A DNA stretch of 64,000 nt, from assembly GCA_913009205.1 (NCBI GenBank), contig CAJVYC010000005.1, positions 1 to 64,000 on the forward strand, written 5' to 3'. The position numbers were made by a program, and so were the translations under genes. Shown here piece by piece: positions 1 through 7,968 of the stretch. Every line of letters starts with the position of its first letter. Within the stretch, counting starts at the first letter, position 1. The notes beneath the pieces are model-generated. The model saw nothing but the letters and a program-made list of their open reading frames with translations. It ran no database searches and was not told the origin of the DNA. The DNA is from an uncultured Fluviicola sp. (GTDB taxonomy: Bacteria; Bacteroidota; Bacteroidia; Flavobacteriales_D; Crocinitomicaceae).

Positions 1-42
1 TAAGTTAACTAATTGTTCTGCGAAATCTTTTAAATCTGCCAT
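1..42 (-). CDS. rplL: 50S ribosomal protein L7/L12, N-terminal fragment (runs off the window)
   Basis: Fourteen codons from an ATG at position 42 leftward to the window edge read MADLKDFAEQLVNL, the usual start of bacterial L7/L12. The gene follows rplJ in the same direction after a gap of about 60 bases, as in the conserved rplKAJL cluster. L7/L12 forms the flexible stalk of the 50S subunit that recruits translation GTPases. The rest lies outside the window, so completeness cannot be judged. Confidence 0.9.
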   Translation of the reverse strand, partial: MADLKDFAEQLVNL

Positions 43-103
43 TTTCTATCGTTTTTAAAAATTGTAATTTATTGTTTGTAATTTAATTAGTGCATTGTAT
101 TGA

Positions 104-625
104 TTATCCTTCTCTTTCAGAAAGTGTTTTAACAATACCTGAAAGTGTATTTCCACCACTCTTAAGAGCAGAAATAACATTTTTAGCAGGTGATTGTAAT
201 AACCCGATAATATCTCCAATAACCTCTTCTTTAGATTTGATGTTTACTAGATTGTCTAGTTGATCATCTCCAATGTAGATAGCCTCTTCAATATATGCTC
301 CTTTAAGTAAAGGCTTTTCAGATTTTTTTCTGAATTCCTTTATGATCTTAGCAGGTGCATTTCCTGTTTCTGAAAATAATAAAGATGTGTTCCCTTTTAA
401 GATTGTTGGCAAATCGCCAAAATCTTTATCAGAACTCTCCATTGCCTTTGCAAGCAATGTGTTTTTAACTACAGCCAACTTCACACCTGCTTTATAGCAA
501 GCACGACGTAAGTTTGATGTTTTACCAGCGTCCAACCCAGAAATATCTGCTAAATAAATAGTAGTGTTTTCTGTAAGCTGTGCAGTTAACGTTTCAATCA
601 CTTGTGATTTTTCTTGTCTTGTCAT
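104..625 (-). CDS. rplJ: 50S ribosomal protein L10
   Basis: The 173-residue protein starts MTRQEKSQVI and has the family's normal length. L10 anchors L7/L12 dimers on the ribosomal stalk through its C-terminal helix. The N-terminal rRNA-binding part is recognisable in the stretch DISGLDAGKTSNLRRACYKA (about residues 27-46) and in VVKNTLLAKA. It lies 11 bases after rplA and before rplL on the same strand, the standard order. In other bacteria L10 represses its own operon by binding its leader; no such leader structure was identified here. Confidence 0.96.
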   Translation of the reverse strand: MTRQEKSQVIETLTAQLTENTTIYLADISGLDAGKTSNLRRACYKAGVKLAVVKNTLLAKAMESSDKDFGDLPTILKGNTSLLFSETGNAPAKIIKEFRKKSEKPLLKGAYIEEAIYIGDDQLDNLVNIKSKEEVIGDIIGLLQSPAKNVISALKSGGNTLSGIVKTLSEREG

Positions 626-636
626 AAGTCTGTGTT

Positions 637-1332
637 TTACTGCTCAATGAATCCTTTTGTATCAATCTCGATACTTGGGCTCATTGTGCTGGACATGAAT
701 ATACTTTTAATATAAACACCCTTAGCCGCTTGAGGCTTCAGTTTTACCAACGTAGTTAATAATTCTCTTGCGTTTCCTGCAATATTCTCTGCATCAAAAG
801 ATGCTTTTCCTATTGCTGCATGAATAATACCAGTCTTCTCAACTTTAAAGTCAATCTTACCACCTTTCACGTCTTTAACCGCTTTAGCAACGTCCATGGT
901 CACTGTACCAGTCTTTGGGTTTGGCATAAGACCACGAGGCCCTAATACACGTCCTAAAGGACCTAATTTACCCATTACACTTGGCATAGTTACAATTACG
1001 TCAACATCTGTCCAACCTCCTTTAATCTTATCGAGGTACTCATCTAATCCAACAAAGTCTGCTCCGGCAGCTGTAGCTTCAGCTTCCTTATCTGGAGTAA
1101 CTAAGGCTAACACCTTCACATCTTTACCTGTACCGTGAGGTAAGGTAACAACGCCTCTAACCATTTGGTTTGCTTTACGTGGGTCTACATTAAGACGCAC
1201 AGCAAGGTCCACAGATGGATCAAAGTTTGTGTTGGAGATTTCTTTTATTAAAGCTGAAGCTTCTGAGACAGTGTAGGTTTTAGCCTCCACTTTCGCAGTA
1301 TTCACTTTTTGCTTTTTAGTTAATCTTGCCAT
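637..1332 (-). CDS. rplA: 50S ribosomal protein L1
   Basis: This 231-residue protein is of typical L1 length. The family signature around [20 protein letters not shown] (about residues 120-139) is clear, followed by the TGTVT segment. L1 binds 23S rRNA helices at the mobile L1 stalk and helps release deacylated tRNA from the E site. It lies 18 bases downstream of rplK and 11 upstream of rplJ, consistent with one leftward transcript. Confidence 0.97.
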   Translation of the reverse strand: MARLTKKQKVNTAKVEAKTYTVSEASALIKEISNTNFDPSVDLAVRLNVDPRKANQMVRGVVTLPHGTGKDVKVLALVTPDKEAEATAAGADFVGLDEYLDKIKGGWTDVDVIVTMPSVMGKLGPLGRVLGPRGLMPNPKTGTVTMDVAKAVKDVKGGKIDFKVEKTGIIHAAIGKASFDAENIAGNARELLTTLVKLKPQAAKGVYIKSIFMSSTMSPSIEIDTKGFIEQ

Positions 1333-1350
1333 TTTATAGATTCTTTTTTA

Positions 1351-1788
1351 TTATAAAGGTGCAGTACCTTTTGTTTTAATTCCCATTGAACGCGCAGTAC
1401 CGGCTACCATTTTCATGGCAGACTCAATACTAAAAGCATTTAAATCGGGCATTTTGTCTTCTGCAATGACTCTAATTTGATCCCAAGAAATAGTCCCTAC
1501 CTTCTTAACGTGTGGCTCACTAGATCCTTTTTTGACCTTGATTGCCTCAAGAATTTGTACAGCAGCTGGAGGAGTTTTAATAACAAAGTCAAAAGACTTG
1601 TCTTTATATACTGTAATCGCAACTGGCAATACTTTTCCTTGCTTATCTTGTGTTCTAGCGTTAAACTGCTTACAGAACTCCATGATATTCACACCGGCAG
1701 CACCTAAAGCGGGTCCAACTGGTGGCGAGGGGTTAGCCGCACCTCCACGAACTTGCAATTTTACTACTTTACTGACTTCTTTTGCCAT
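1351..1788 (-). CDS. rplK: 50S ribosomal protein L11
   Basis: The 145-residue protein starts [12 protein letters not shown] and carries the conserved N-terminal [20 protein letters not shown] (about residues 14-33) and the C-terminal rRNA-binding end [13 protein letters not shown]11 binds the GTPase-associated region of 23S rRNA and is needed for stringent-response activation of RelA-type enzymes. It follows nusG by about 80 bases, the usual order. Confidence 0.97.
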   Translation of the reverse strand: MAKEVSKVVKLQVRGGAANPSPPVGPALGAAGVNIMEFCKQFNARTQDKQGKVLPVAITVYKDKSFDFVIKTPPAAVQILEAIKVKKGSSEPHVKKVGTISWDQIRVIAEDKMPDLNAFSIESAMKMVAGTARSMGIKTKGTAPL

Positions 1789-1868
1789 TTTCTGTTTTTA
1801 AAAAATTTGTCGATTTAGTTTAAAGTGGAAGCTTTAAATAAAACCTATAATATAGCGTGTAACAATTA

Positions 1869-2423
1869 TTATACTTTCTCTACTTGCATGTAGCTTAGCT
1901 CTAATGGTGTTTTTCTTCCGAAAATTTTAACCATTACCTCTAGCTTGCGTTTTTCTTCATTGATCTTCTCAACAGTTCCGTTGAATCCGTTGAAAGGTCC
2001 ATCAACAACCTTTATCGTTTCACCAATAGTGAATGGAATATTTACATTCTCATCCTTCACAGAAAGCTCATCTACTTTCCCTAACAACCTATTGACTTCA
2101 CTTTGTCTTAATGGCACTGGCTCTCCTCCTTTAACTTCTCCTAGAAAACCAATTACTCCATTAATAGATCTTATAATGTGAGGTATTTCACCTGCAAGGC
2201 TTGCTTGCACCATGATATAACCTGGAAAATAAACGCGCTCTTTGTTTGTTTTTTTTCCATTACGTATCTGTATCACCTTTTCGGTAGGAACCAAAATATT
2301 TTCTATATAATCCTGAAGGTTCAAACGTGTGATTTCAGACTCAATATAGGATTTGATTTTGTTTTCCTGTCCACTAACTGAACGGACAACATACCACTTT
2401 TTTGTACTTTTTGTGTCGGTCAT
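1869..2423 (-). CDS. nusG: Transcription termination/antitermination factor NusG
   Basis: The 184-residue protein has the NGN domain at the N-terminus (KKWYVVRSVSGQENKIKSYI, then the VYFPGYIMVQ strand) and a C-terminal KOW motif around VVDGPFNGFNGTVEKINEEK. NusG binds RNA polymerase and links it to Rho or the ribosome. The gene begins five bases after secE, a conserved pairing. It is slightly longer at the N-terminus than E. coli NusG. Confidence 0.96.
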   Translation of the reverse strand: MTDTKSTKKWYVVRSVSGQENKIKSYIESEITRLNLQDYIENILVPTEKVIQIRNGKKTNKERVYFPGYIMVQASLAGEIPHIIRSINGVIGFLGEVKGGEPVPLRQSEVNRLLGKVDELSVKDENVNIPFTIGETIKVVDGPFNGFNGTVEKINEEKRKLEVMVKIFGRKTPLELSYMQVEKV

Positions 2424-2428
2424 GCTTA

Positions 2429-2614
2429 TTATTTAATTAACTCAAAGTAATAAGATATAACGCCGCTAAAAACAGTATCAACACCCCAAACTACTAATGC
2501 CAATACTACAGAAAATGCAGCAACAATAACAGTAAGACGTTGCGCTTCAGACCAAGGCGTCCACGTTACGTGATTTTTTAATTCGTTATAAGACTCTTTA
2601 ATATAGTTTACCAT
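2429..2614 (-). CDS. secE: Preprotein translocase subunit SecE
   Basis: This 61-residue protein has the short single-span form of SecE: an amphipathic N-terminal segment (VNYIKESYNELKNHVTWTPW) followed by one transmembrane helix (about residues 27-48). SecE clamps SecY in the Sec translocon of the inner membrane. The position immediately before nusG and just after tRNA-Trp supports the call, since such a short protein carries few diagnostic residues. Confidence 0.93.
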   Translation of the reverse strand: MVNYIKESYNELKNHVTWTPWSEAQRLTVIVAAFSVVLALVVWGVDTVFSGVISYYFELIK

Positions 2615-2669
2615 CTTTGTAGGTATTTATTTTTTCTACTACTGAAATAATAAAACTTCAGTAAATATG

Positions 2670-2742
2670 CACGGGATGGGAGACTCGAACTCACGACACC
2701 TGGTTTTGGAGACCAGTGCTCTACCAACTGAGCTAATCCCGT
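2670..2742 (-). tRNA. tRNA-Trp (CCA anticodon)
   Basis: The minus strand folds into a complete cloverleaf. The acceptor stem is ACGGGAT/ATCCCGT with G as discriminator, the anticodon stem-loop is CTGGT-CTCCAAA-ACCAG, and the anticodon is CCA. The T stem has one apparent U·C mismatch at the second pair. CCA is not encoded. A tRNA-Trp between tuf and secE is common in bacteria. Confidence 0.95.
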
Positions 2743-2783
2743 ATGGATTGCTCAAAAAGAGCTAAACCCGTTATAAAAGTCAA

Positions 2784-2807
2784 GGCGTCCCGAAAAAACG
2801 GAACACC
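2784..2807 (-). terminator. Hairpin between tuf and tRNA-Trp
   Basis: On the minus strand a 9-bp stem with two G·T pairs (GGTGTTCCG/CGGGACGCC) closes a loop of six T. It lies about 30 bases after the tuf stop codon. The following tract (TTGACTTTTAT) is only moderately T-rich, so it could be a weak terminator, an attenuator or a processing signal before tRNA-Trp. Function is inferred from position and fold only. Confidence 0.45.
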
Positions 2808-2834
2808 TTTACTCTATATACTATAGACTAATTT

Positions 2835-4022
2835 TTAGTCTAAAATTTCAGTTACCTGACCTGCTCCTACAGTTCTACCACCTTCACGGATAGCAAAACG
2901 TAAACCAATGCTCATTGCAATTGCAGAAATCAACTCAACATGAATTGTTAAGTTATCTCCAGGCATTACCATTTCAACTCCATCAGGAAGAGAAATGTTA
3001 CCCGTTACATCAGTTGTACGAACGTAAAACTGTGGTCTGTAGTTATTATGGAATGGAGTGTGACGTCCACCTTCTTCTTTTTTAAGTACGTAAACCTCAG
3101 CTTTAAACTTAGCATGTGGTGTTACAGATCCTGGCTGAACGATTACCATTCCTCTAGAGATCATTGATTTCTCAATACCTCTTAAAAGAATACCAGCGTT
3201 ATCCCCAGCTTCTCCTCTATCAAGGATTTGACGGAACATTTCAATACCAGTAATTGTAGAAGTTAATTTCTCAGCTCCCATACCAATGATCTCAACAGGA
3301 TCTCCAGTGTTTGCAATACCAGTTTCGATACGACCTGTAGCTACAGTTCCACGACCAGTAATAGAGAATACATCTTCAATAGGCATCAAGAAAGGCTTAT
3401 CTACCTCTCTTAACGGCTCTTCGATCCAAGTATCAACAGCTGCCATTAGTTCAACAACAGTATCAACCCATTTTTGCTCACCGTTTAATGCACCAAGTGC
3501 AGAACCAGCTATTACAGGACCATTATCACCATCATACTCGTAGAAAGATAAAAGATCTCTGATCTCCATCTCTACTAGCTCAAGTAATTCCTCATCATCA
3601 ACCATATCTACTTTGTTCATAAATACAACGATACGTGGAATACCTACCTGACGTCCTAAAAGGATATGCTCACGTGTTTGTGGCATTGGTCCATCAGTTG
3701 CAGCAACAACTAGTATTGCTCCATCCATTTGTGCAGCACCCGTAACCATGTTCTTTACATAATCGGCGTGACCTGGACAGTCAACATGTGCGTAGTGACG
3801 GTTGGCCGTCGCGTACTCAACGTGCGAAGAGTTAATTGTTATACCACGCTCTTTTTCTTCTGGAGCGTTGTCAATTTGATCAAAAGCCGATGCTTCTGAA
3901 AAACCAGCGTCTGCTAATACCTTAGTAATTGCAGCTGTTAATGTTGTTTTACCGTGATCTACGTGTCCAATAGTACCTACATTAAGGTGTGGTTTCGAAC
4001 GATCATATGTTGCCTTTGCCAT
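2835..4022 (-). CDS. tuf: Elongation factor Tu
   Basis: The 395-residue GTPase delivers aminoacyl-tRNA to the ribosomal A site. G motifs are intact: GHVDHGKT at 19-26, DCPGH at 81-85 and NKVD at 136-139. The remaining two beta-barrel domains are full length, ending in [10 protein letters not shown]. It is transcribed after four tRNA genes and before tRNA-Trp/secE/nusG, the same arrangement as tufB in E. coli. No second tuf copy lies in the window. Confidence 0.98.
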   Translation of the reverse strand: MAKATYDRSKPHLNVGTIGHVDHGKTTLTAAITKVLADAGFSEASAFDQIDNAPEEKERGITINSSHVEYATANRHYAHVDCPGHADYVKNMVTGAAQMDGAILVVAATDGPMPQTREHILLGRQVGIPRIVVFMNKVDMVDDEELLELVEMEIRDLLSFYEYDGDNGPVIAGSALGALNGEQKWVDTVVELMAAVDTWIEEPLREVDKPFLMPIEDVFSITGRGTVATGRIETGIANTGDPVEIIGMGAEKLTSTITGIEMFRQILDRGEAGDNAGILLRGIEKSMISRGMVIVQPGSVTPHAKFKAEVYVLKKEEGGRHTPFHNNYRPQFYVRTTDVTGNISLPDGVEMVMPGDNLTIHVELISAIAMSIGLRFAIREGGRTVGAGQVTEILD

Positions 4023-4085
4023 TTTGTATTTAATTTAACTTAGTTATATATTAGTGTTCAATTGTATTTATACTTATCTATTTTG

Positions 4086-4157
4086 AGCCAATGACGAGAA
4101 TTGAACTCGTGACCTCTTCCTTACCAAGGAAACGCTCTACCCCTGAGCTACACCGGC
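4086..4157 (-). tRNA. tRNA-Thr (GGT anticodon)
   Basis: The minus strand forms acceptor stem GCCGGTG/CATTGGC with two G·T pairs and T as discriminator. The anticodon stem-loop is TTTCC-TTGGTAA-GGAAG with anticodon GGT. It sits directly upstream of tuf, as thrT does in E. coli. Confidence 0.95.
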
Positions 4158-4285
4158 TTTTGCTTGCTGGTCTCACGTCTGATTCAATAAAAAATCAAAT
4201 CAAAACTCAAAAGAGCTGCTTGTTATTTGCAGATGAAACGCCTGTAAACAACAATATCCTCACAAAACTGCAAGGATGGAAATTG

Positions 4286-4358
4286 AGCGGGAGACCAGGT
4301 TCGAACTGGCGACATTCAGCTTGGAAGGCTGACGCTCTACCAACTGAGCTACTCTCGC
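4286..4358 (-). tRNA. tRNA-Gly (TCC anticodon)
   Basis: The minus strand gives the anticodon stem-loop TCAGC-CTTCCAA-GCTGA, anticodon TCC, and a normal D arm and T arm (T stem GCCAG/CTGGT). The acceptor stem is GCGAGAG/CTCCCGC, leaving an A·C mismatch at pair 4-69. The mismatch may be tolerated, corrected by editing, or show that this copy is not the only source of this tRNA. Confidence 0.93.
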
Positions 4359-4382
4359 AATATTTAATTAATGTGAAAAAAG

Positions 4383-4464
<82 letters not shown>

Positions 4465-4485
4465 AAAGTACAAAAGTACATTTTG

Positions 4486-4559
4486 AGCCGATGGAGGGAC
4501 TCGAACCCCCGACCTGCTGATTACAAATCAGCTGCTCTAGCCAGCTGAGCTACATCGGC
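4486..4559 (-). tRNA. tRNA-Thr (TGT anticodon)
   Basis: The acceptor stem GCCGATG/CATCGGC is fully paired with T as discriminator. The anticodon stem-loop GCTGA-TTTGTAA-TCAGC gives anticodon TGT. It is the first gene of the leftward Thr-Tyr-Gly-Thr-tuf transcript, matching the E. coli thrU-tyrU-glyT-thrT-tufB order. Confidence 0.95.
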
Positions 4560-4663
4560 ACATTGTTGGTTTTTCAATATTTGAAAGAACTTAAAAAAGT
4601 ACTCCCCATTTCGTTTAGGGAGTGCAAATGTATGAAACTTATTTCTTTTGACAAGCAAAAAAT

Positions 4664-4708
4664 GAAAAAAAAATAAAAAAAAGAAGGGTGAGAAATTCCC
4701 ACCCTTCT
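4664..4708 (-). terminator. Rho-independent terminator after hpf
   Basis: Reading leftward, a perfect 9-bp stem AGAAGGGTG/CACCCTTCT with a 9-base loop is followed by a long T-rich run (plus-strand A run at 4664-4681). It lies 23 bases after the hpf stop and should separate rpsU-xerC-hpf from the tRNA-tuf transcript. Confidence 0.88.
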
Positions 4709-4730
4709 GACTAATATACAATCGTCTGAT

Positions 4731-5024
4731 TTAAGCCTTTTTAGACTTGTGACGCTCAACTTGTTTTTTTAATGCTTGTACAGCAAGATAAGCTGCTTCC
4801 TCAAAACTCTTGCACTGTTTTTTGGCAAAAAGTTCACTCCCTGGGAGTAATAATTTAACTTCAGCAATTTTATTCTCTGACATATCGTTTTTATCGATCT
4901 TTAAATATATTTCACTTGAGATAATACTATCGTAAATCAATTCTAATTTTTTGACTTTTTCCTGAATGAATTGAATTAGTTTTTGGTCTGCCGTAAAATG
5001 AACGGTATTGATTCTTAAATCCAT
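4731..5024 (-). CDS. hpf: Ribosome hibernation-promoting factor (short HPF/RaiA type)
   Basis: The 97-residue protein has the single-domain HPF/RaiA fold pattern: MDLRINTVHFTADQKLIQFI, then alternating strands, and a basic C-terminus (QALKKQVERHKSKKA). Family members bind the decoding centre and stabilise inactive 70S or 100S ribosomes in stationary phase. It lacks the C-terminal dimerisation domain of long HPF. It begins three bases after xerC, an arrangement common in Bacteroidota, and is the last gene before a strong terminator. Confidence 0.9.
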   Translation of the reverse strand: MDLRINTVHFTADQKLIQFIQEKVKKLELIYDSIISSEIYLKIDKNDMSENKIAEVKLLLPGSELFAKKQCKSFEEAAYLAVQALKKQVERHKSKKA

Positions 5025-5027
5025 AGT

Positions 5028-5918
5028 CTAATTTTTTTTACCCCTAGGATGGGATTGTGAATAAATACTTGTTATCTCCGCGAACGAATTATGGGTATAC
5101 ACCTGCGTTGCAGATAAACTAGCATGTCCCAAAAGTTCTTTTAGAACTTCCAGTCCAGCACCGTTGTTTAACATGTGCGTTGCAAAGGTGTGCCTCAAGA
5201 CATGAGGACTCTTTTTCTCCAAACCCGTCGCCATTCCAAGGTAACTATTTATTTTCCTATAGACAAACTTTGAATATAATTTTTTACCATTGTTTAATAC
5301 AAAGAAATTTTCGTGATTCACACTCAATTCAGACCTCATTGAACGGTACACCTCTATCAGCTTGAACAGGTATTTGGATATTGGAATTATTCTTTCCTTG
5401 TTCCTTTTTCCAAGAACTTTGATTTGATTAAAACCAACATCACTGTCAATTAGACCGATAAGCTCACTTGATCGAATCCCTGTTTGATAGAACATCTCAA
5501 ACACTAATCGGTCTCTTACTCCTTCAAAATCGTCTTTAAATAGATTGACAGTCTTGGTTTCTTCTAACTCCTTTTTTTGAGCAAATGATGGTAATCTCTT
5601 TTGATTTTTAGGTCCTTTAACCAATTGCATCGGTGTCGATTCCAAATATTGTTCTTTAACTAACCATTTGAAGTAAGTGCGTAAAGAAGATAACTTTCGA
5701 TTTACCGAGTTGTTGACATAGTCATTATCGATTAGATCAACCATCCAGGCTCTTACAAGTCTTGAGTCGACTTCTTTAAGACCTTCTAATGAATCTATTT
5801 CGGTAAACTCATGGAATTGTGAGACATCCTTTTGATAGGCTAGCGAAGTGTGCTCTGAAAACCGTTTTTGGGTAGTCAAGTAATCAATAAAACCATCAAG
5901 CATAAAAAAAGGAACCAT
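5028..5918 (-). CDS. xerC: Tyrosine recombinase XerC
   Basis: This is a site-specific recombinase of the XerC/D family, which resolves chromosome dimers at dif with XerD and FtsK. The N-terminal SAM-like DNA-binding domain spans about residues 1-90 and the catalytic domain about 105-290. Catalytic residues are visible: Arg in TGIRSSELIG, HxxR in HVLRHTFATH, the histidine in LLGHAS and the tyrosine nucleophile in TQVYTH. The ATG at 5918 is preferred over a TTG at 5957 because AAAGGAG lies seven bases upstream of it and it gives 296 residues, the normal length. The XerC rather than XerD assignment rests on context with hpf and is less certain. Confidence 0.88.
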   Translation of the reverse strand: MVPFFMLDGFIDYLTTQKRFSEHTSLAYQKDVSQFHEFTEIDSLEGLKEVDSRLVRAWMVDLIDNDYVNNSVNRKLSSLRTYFKWLVKEQYLESTPMQLVKGPKNQKRLPSFAQKKELEETKTVNLFKDDFEGVRDRLVFEMFYQTGIRSSELIGLIDSDVGFNQIKVLGKRNKERIIPISKYLFKLIEVYRSMRSELSVNHENFFVLNNGKKLYSKFVYRKINSYLGMATGLEKKSPHVLRHTFATHMLNNGAGLEVLKELLGHASLSATQVYTHNSFAEITSIYSQSHPRGKKN

Positions 5919-5932
5919 GATAGGCTCCTTTA
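5919..5932 (-). promoter_or_regulatory. Ribosome binding site deciding the xerC start
   Basis: On the minus strand AAAGGAGCCTATC precedes ATG at 5918. Strong Shine-Dalgarno sites are uncommon in Bacteroidota, so this one is useful evidence that translation of xerC starts at 5918 rather than at the TTG adjacent to the rpsU stop codon. Confidence 0.6.
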
Positions 5933-5957
5933 CGTATTTTGACTCGAAATGTTTCAA

Positions 5958-6149
5958 TTACATTTCAGCAGATTGCATTCTTTGCTTATAAGCAGCACGA
6001 ATCCTTCCTTGTCTTTTCGAGATAGAAGGCTTAGTAAATTGCTTACGCTCTCTCAATTGTCTCATCACTTTAGTTTTTTCGAATTTCTTCTTATACTTTT
6101 TGATGGCTCTTTCGATGTTTTCACCTTCTTTTACTGGAATAATTAGCAT
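5958..6149 (-). CDS. rpsU: 30S ribosomal protein S21
   Basis: The 63-residue basic protein carries the S21 pattern: IPVKEGENIERAIKKYKKKF at the N-terminus and a KQFTKPSISKRQGR segment. S21 lies near the anti-Shine-Dalgarno end of 16S rRNA; in Bacteroidota it helps sequester the anti-SD sequence. It is the first gene of a leftward rpsU-xerC-hpf operon with a recognisable promoter just upstream. Confidence 0.95.
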   Translation of the reverse strand: MLIIPVKEGENIERAIKKYKKKFEKTKVMRQLRERKQFTKPSISKRQGRIRAAYKQRMQSAEM

Positions 6150-6182
6150 ATCTTATGTTGTTTTCTTTCTATTATCGGGTCG

Positions 6183-6211
6183 CAAATATATAACTAAAAA
6201 ATTAAATTCAA
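6183..6211 (-). promoter_or_regulatory. Bacteroidota-type promoter for rpsU-xerC-hpf
   Basis: Reading leftward, TTG (6211-6209) and TATATTTG (6190-6183) are separated by 18 bases. This matches the primary sigma-factor consensus of the phylum, TTG-N(17-23)-TAnnTTTG. The -7 element lies about 33 bases before the rpsU ATG. Confidence 0.65.
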
Positions 6212-6239
6212 CTTATAATTGTTAATAATTTTAGTTGAA
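6207..6239 (-). terminator. Probable terminator after the acyl-CoA dehydrogenase gene
   Basis: A nearly complete inverted repeat (TTCAACT...AGTTGAA with partly paired AT-rich inner arms) lies about 20 bases after the dehydrogenase stop codon. On the minus strand it is followed by ATTTAATTTTTT. It overlaps the -33 region of the rpsU promoter. Confidence 0.55.
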
Positions 6240-6260
6240 TTGCTTGTTTTTATTTCATCC

Positions 6261-7400
6261 CTACTTTAATATCTCTCTTGAGATTACGATTTTCTGAATT
6301 TCTGACGTTCCTTCTCCAATAGTCATCAGTCTTGCATCACGAAGGAATTTTTCTGCTGGGTACTCTTTTGTGTAACCATACCCTGCCATTATTTGCATAG
6401 CTTCATTCCCGCATTTAACAGCTACTTCACTAGCGAAATACTTAGCAAAAGCGCCTTCTTTCGTCAATGGTAATTTTTGGTTCTTTAAATATGCAGCTTG
6501 AAAAGTTAGCATTTCTGCAGCTTCTACTTCGGTTGCCATATCAGCCAGTTTAAAGCCGATTGCTTGGAATTGAGCAATTGGTTTTCCAAACTGCTCTCTT
6601 TCTTTTGCGTACTTTACAGATGCTTCATAAGCTCCACGAGCAACTCCACAACTTAGTGCCGCAATTGAAATTCTTCCGCCGTCCAGGATCTGCATTGCTT
6701 GCTTAAATCCCTGTCCAACTTCTCCTAAAACATTATCATTTGAGACGCGAACATTATCAAAAATCAACTCAGCTGTTTCACTTGCACGAACTCCAAATTT
6801 ATCTTTAATTTTTACCGCTGAAAATCCAGGAGTTCCTTTTTCAATAACAAAAGCTGAAACACCATTGCTATCTAAAAGTTCACCTGTCCTTACAAGAACA
6901 ACAGATATATCTGCCGATAAACCATGAGTAATCCAGTTTTTCGCGCCATTTATAATCCAATCATCACCATCTTTTACTGCGGTCGTTTTCATGCGCATTG
7001 CATCTGAACCTGTATTTGGTTCGGTAAGCCCCCAAGCACCGATATGCTCTCCTGAAGCAAGTTTCGGAAGGTACTTTTTCTTTTGCGCTTCAGAACCGTG
7101 GTAATAAATATGTCCTGTACATAATGAGTTGTGCGCTGCGACGCTAAGTCCAACACCACCACAAACTCTTCCCAACTCCATCAGAACAGTAGCATATTCG
7201 AAATAACCCATCCCACTGCCTCCGTACTCTTCTGGAATATAAATTCCAAGAAGACCAAGGTCACCCATTTTTTTCATCACATCAACAGGGAAGAATTCTT
7301 CCTCATCCCACTTGTTCATATGCGGTCTTATTTCTTTTTCAGCAAAGTCACGCACCATCTGTGCAATCATCTTTTGATTTTCGTCTCTCTCAAAATTCAT
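6261..7400 (-). CDS. Acyl-CoA dehydrogenase
   Basis: The 379-residue flavoenzyme belongs to the short-chain acyl-CoA dehydrogenase family and introduces a trans-2 double bond into acyl-CoA with FAD. Signature motifs are present: GAWGLTEPNTGSDA (about 136-149), QFGKPIAQFQAIGFKLADMA and the C-terminal GEGTSEIQKIVISREIL with the usual catalytic glutamate position. Length is normal. It is the last gene of a leftward run starting at apt or upstream. Substrate chain length cannot be read from sequence; butyryl-CoA or a branched acyl-CoA is likely by family. Confidence 0.93.
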   Translation of the reverse strand: MNFERDENQKMIAQMVRDFAEKEIRPHMNKWDEEEFFPVDVMKKMGDLGLLGIYIPEEYGGSGMGYFEYATVLMELGRVCGGVGLSVAAHNSLCTGHIYYHGSEAQKKKYLPKLASGEHIGAWGLTEPNTGSDAMRMKTTAVKDGDDWIINGAKNWITHGLSADISVVLVRTGELLDSNGVSAFVIEKGTPGFSAVKIKDKFGVRASETAELIFDNVRVSNDNVLGEVGQGFKQAMQILDGGRISIAALSCGVARGAYEASVKYAKEREQFGKPIAQFQAIGFKLADMATEVEAAEMLTFQAAYLKNQKLPLTKEGAFAKYFASEVAVKCGNEAMQIMAGYGYTKEYPAEKFLRDARLMTIGEGTSEIQKIVISREILK

Positions 7401-7435
7401 GTATAACTCGAATATAAGTTGTTTTGTCCTCTAGT

Positions 7436-7966
7436 CTAATAGGCCACTAAATTAGTAATATTGTTAGAAAACCCTTTTAATTTTTCTACTCCATTTAAAA
7501 AGTCTAGTGAGACGAGAAAGTTGAACCCAGCAACTTCCCCACCCGCTTTTTGAACTAATCTACCTGCTGCCTCTGCGGAACCTCCGGTTGCCAACAAATC
7601 GTCATGAAGTAAAATCTTTTGACCTGCTGAAACGGCATCAATGTGCATTTCAATTGTTGCGCTTCCATATTCCAAATCATAATTTACACTTAAGACATTG
7701 TGCGGTAGCTTTCCCTTTTTTCTGATTAGAATAAACGGAATGCCAAGTTTCATAGCTAAAGGATAGCCAAATAGAAACCCTCTACTTTCAATTCCTGCAA
7801 CTGCATCAAGATCTGAATCTTTATAAATGTTGTATAGATGATCAACGACTTCGACTGATAATTTAGCATCCATCATAATAGGCGTGATATCCTTGAAAAC
7901 AATACCCTGCTTTGGGAAATCAGGGACATCTCGGATAGCTGCGGAAAGTTTTGATTCTAATGACAT
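7436..7966 (-). CDS. apt: Adenine phosphoribosyltransferase
   Basis: The 176-residue cytosolic purine-salvage enzyme converts adenine and PRPP to AMP. The type I PRTase PRPP-binding motif HDDLLATGGSAEAAG lies at about 121-135, and the N-terminal DFPKQGIVFKDITPI and GIESRGFLFG stretches are typical. Length matches the family. The start is two bases from the stop of the helix-hairpin-helix gene, so the two are probably co-transcribed. Confidence 0.96.
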   Translation of the reverse strand: MSLESKLSAAIRDVPDFPKQGIVFKDITPIMMDAKLSVEVVDHLYNIYKDSDLDAVAGIESRGFLFGYPLAMKLGIPFILIRKKGKLPHNVLSVNYDLEYGSATIEMHIDAVSAGQKILLHDDLLATGGSAEAAGRLVQKAGGEVAGFNFLVSLDFLNGVEKLKGFSNNITNLVAY

Positions 7967-7968
7967 GT

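Noticed and set aside
5919-5957. TTG start for xerC that would add 13 residues
   Set aside because: The ATG at 5918 has a good ribosome binding site and gives the family's usual N-terminus and length.
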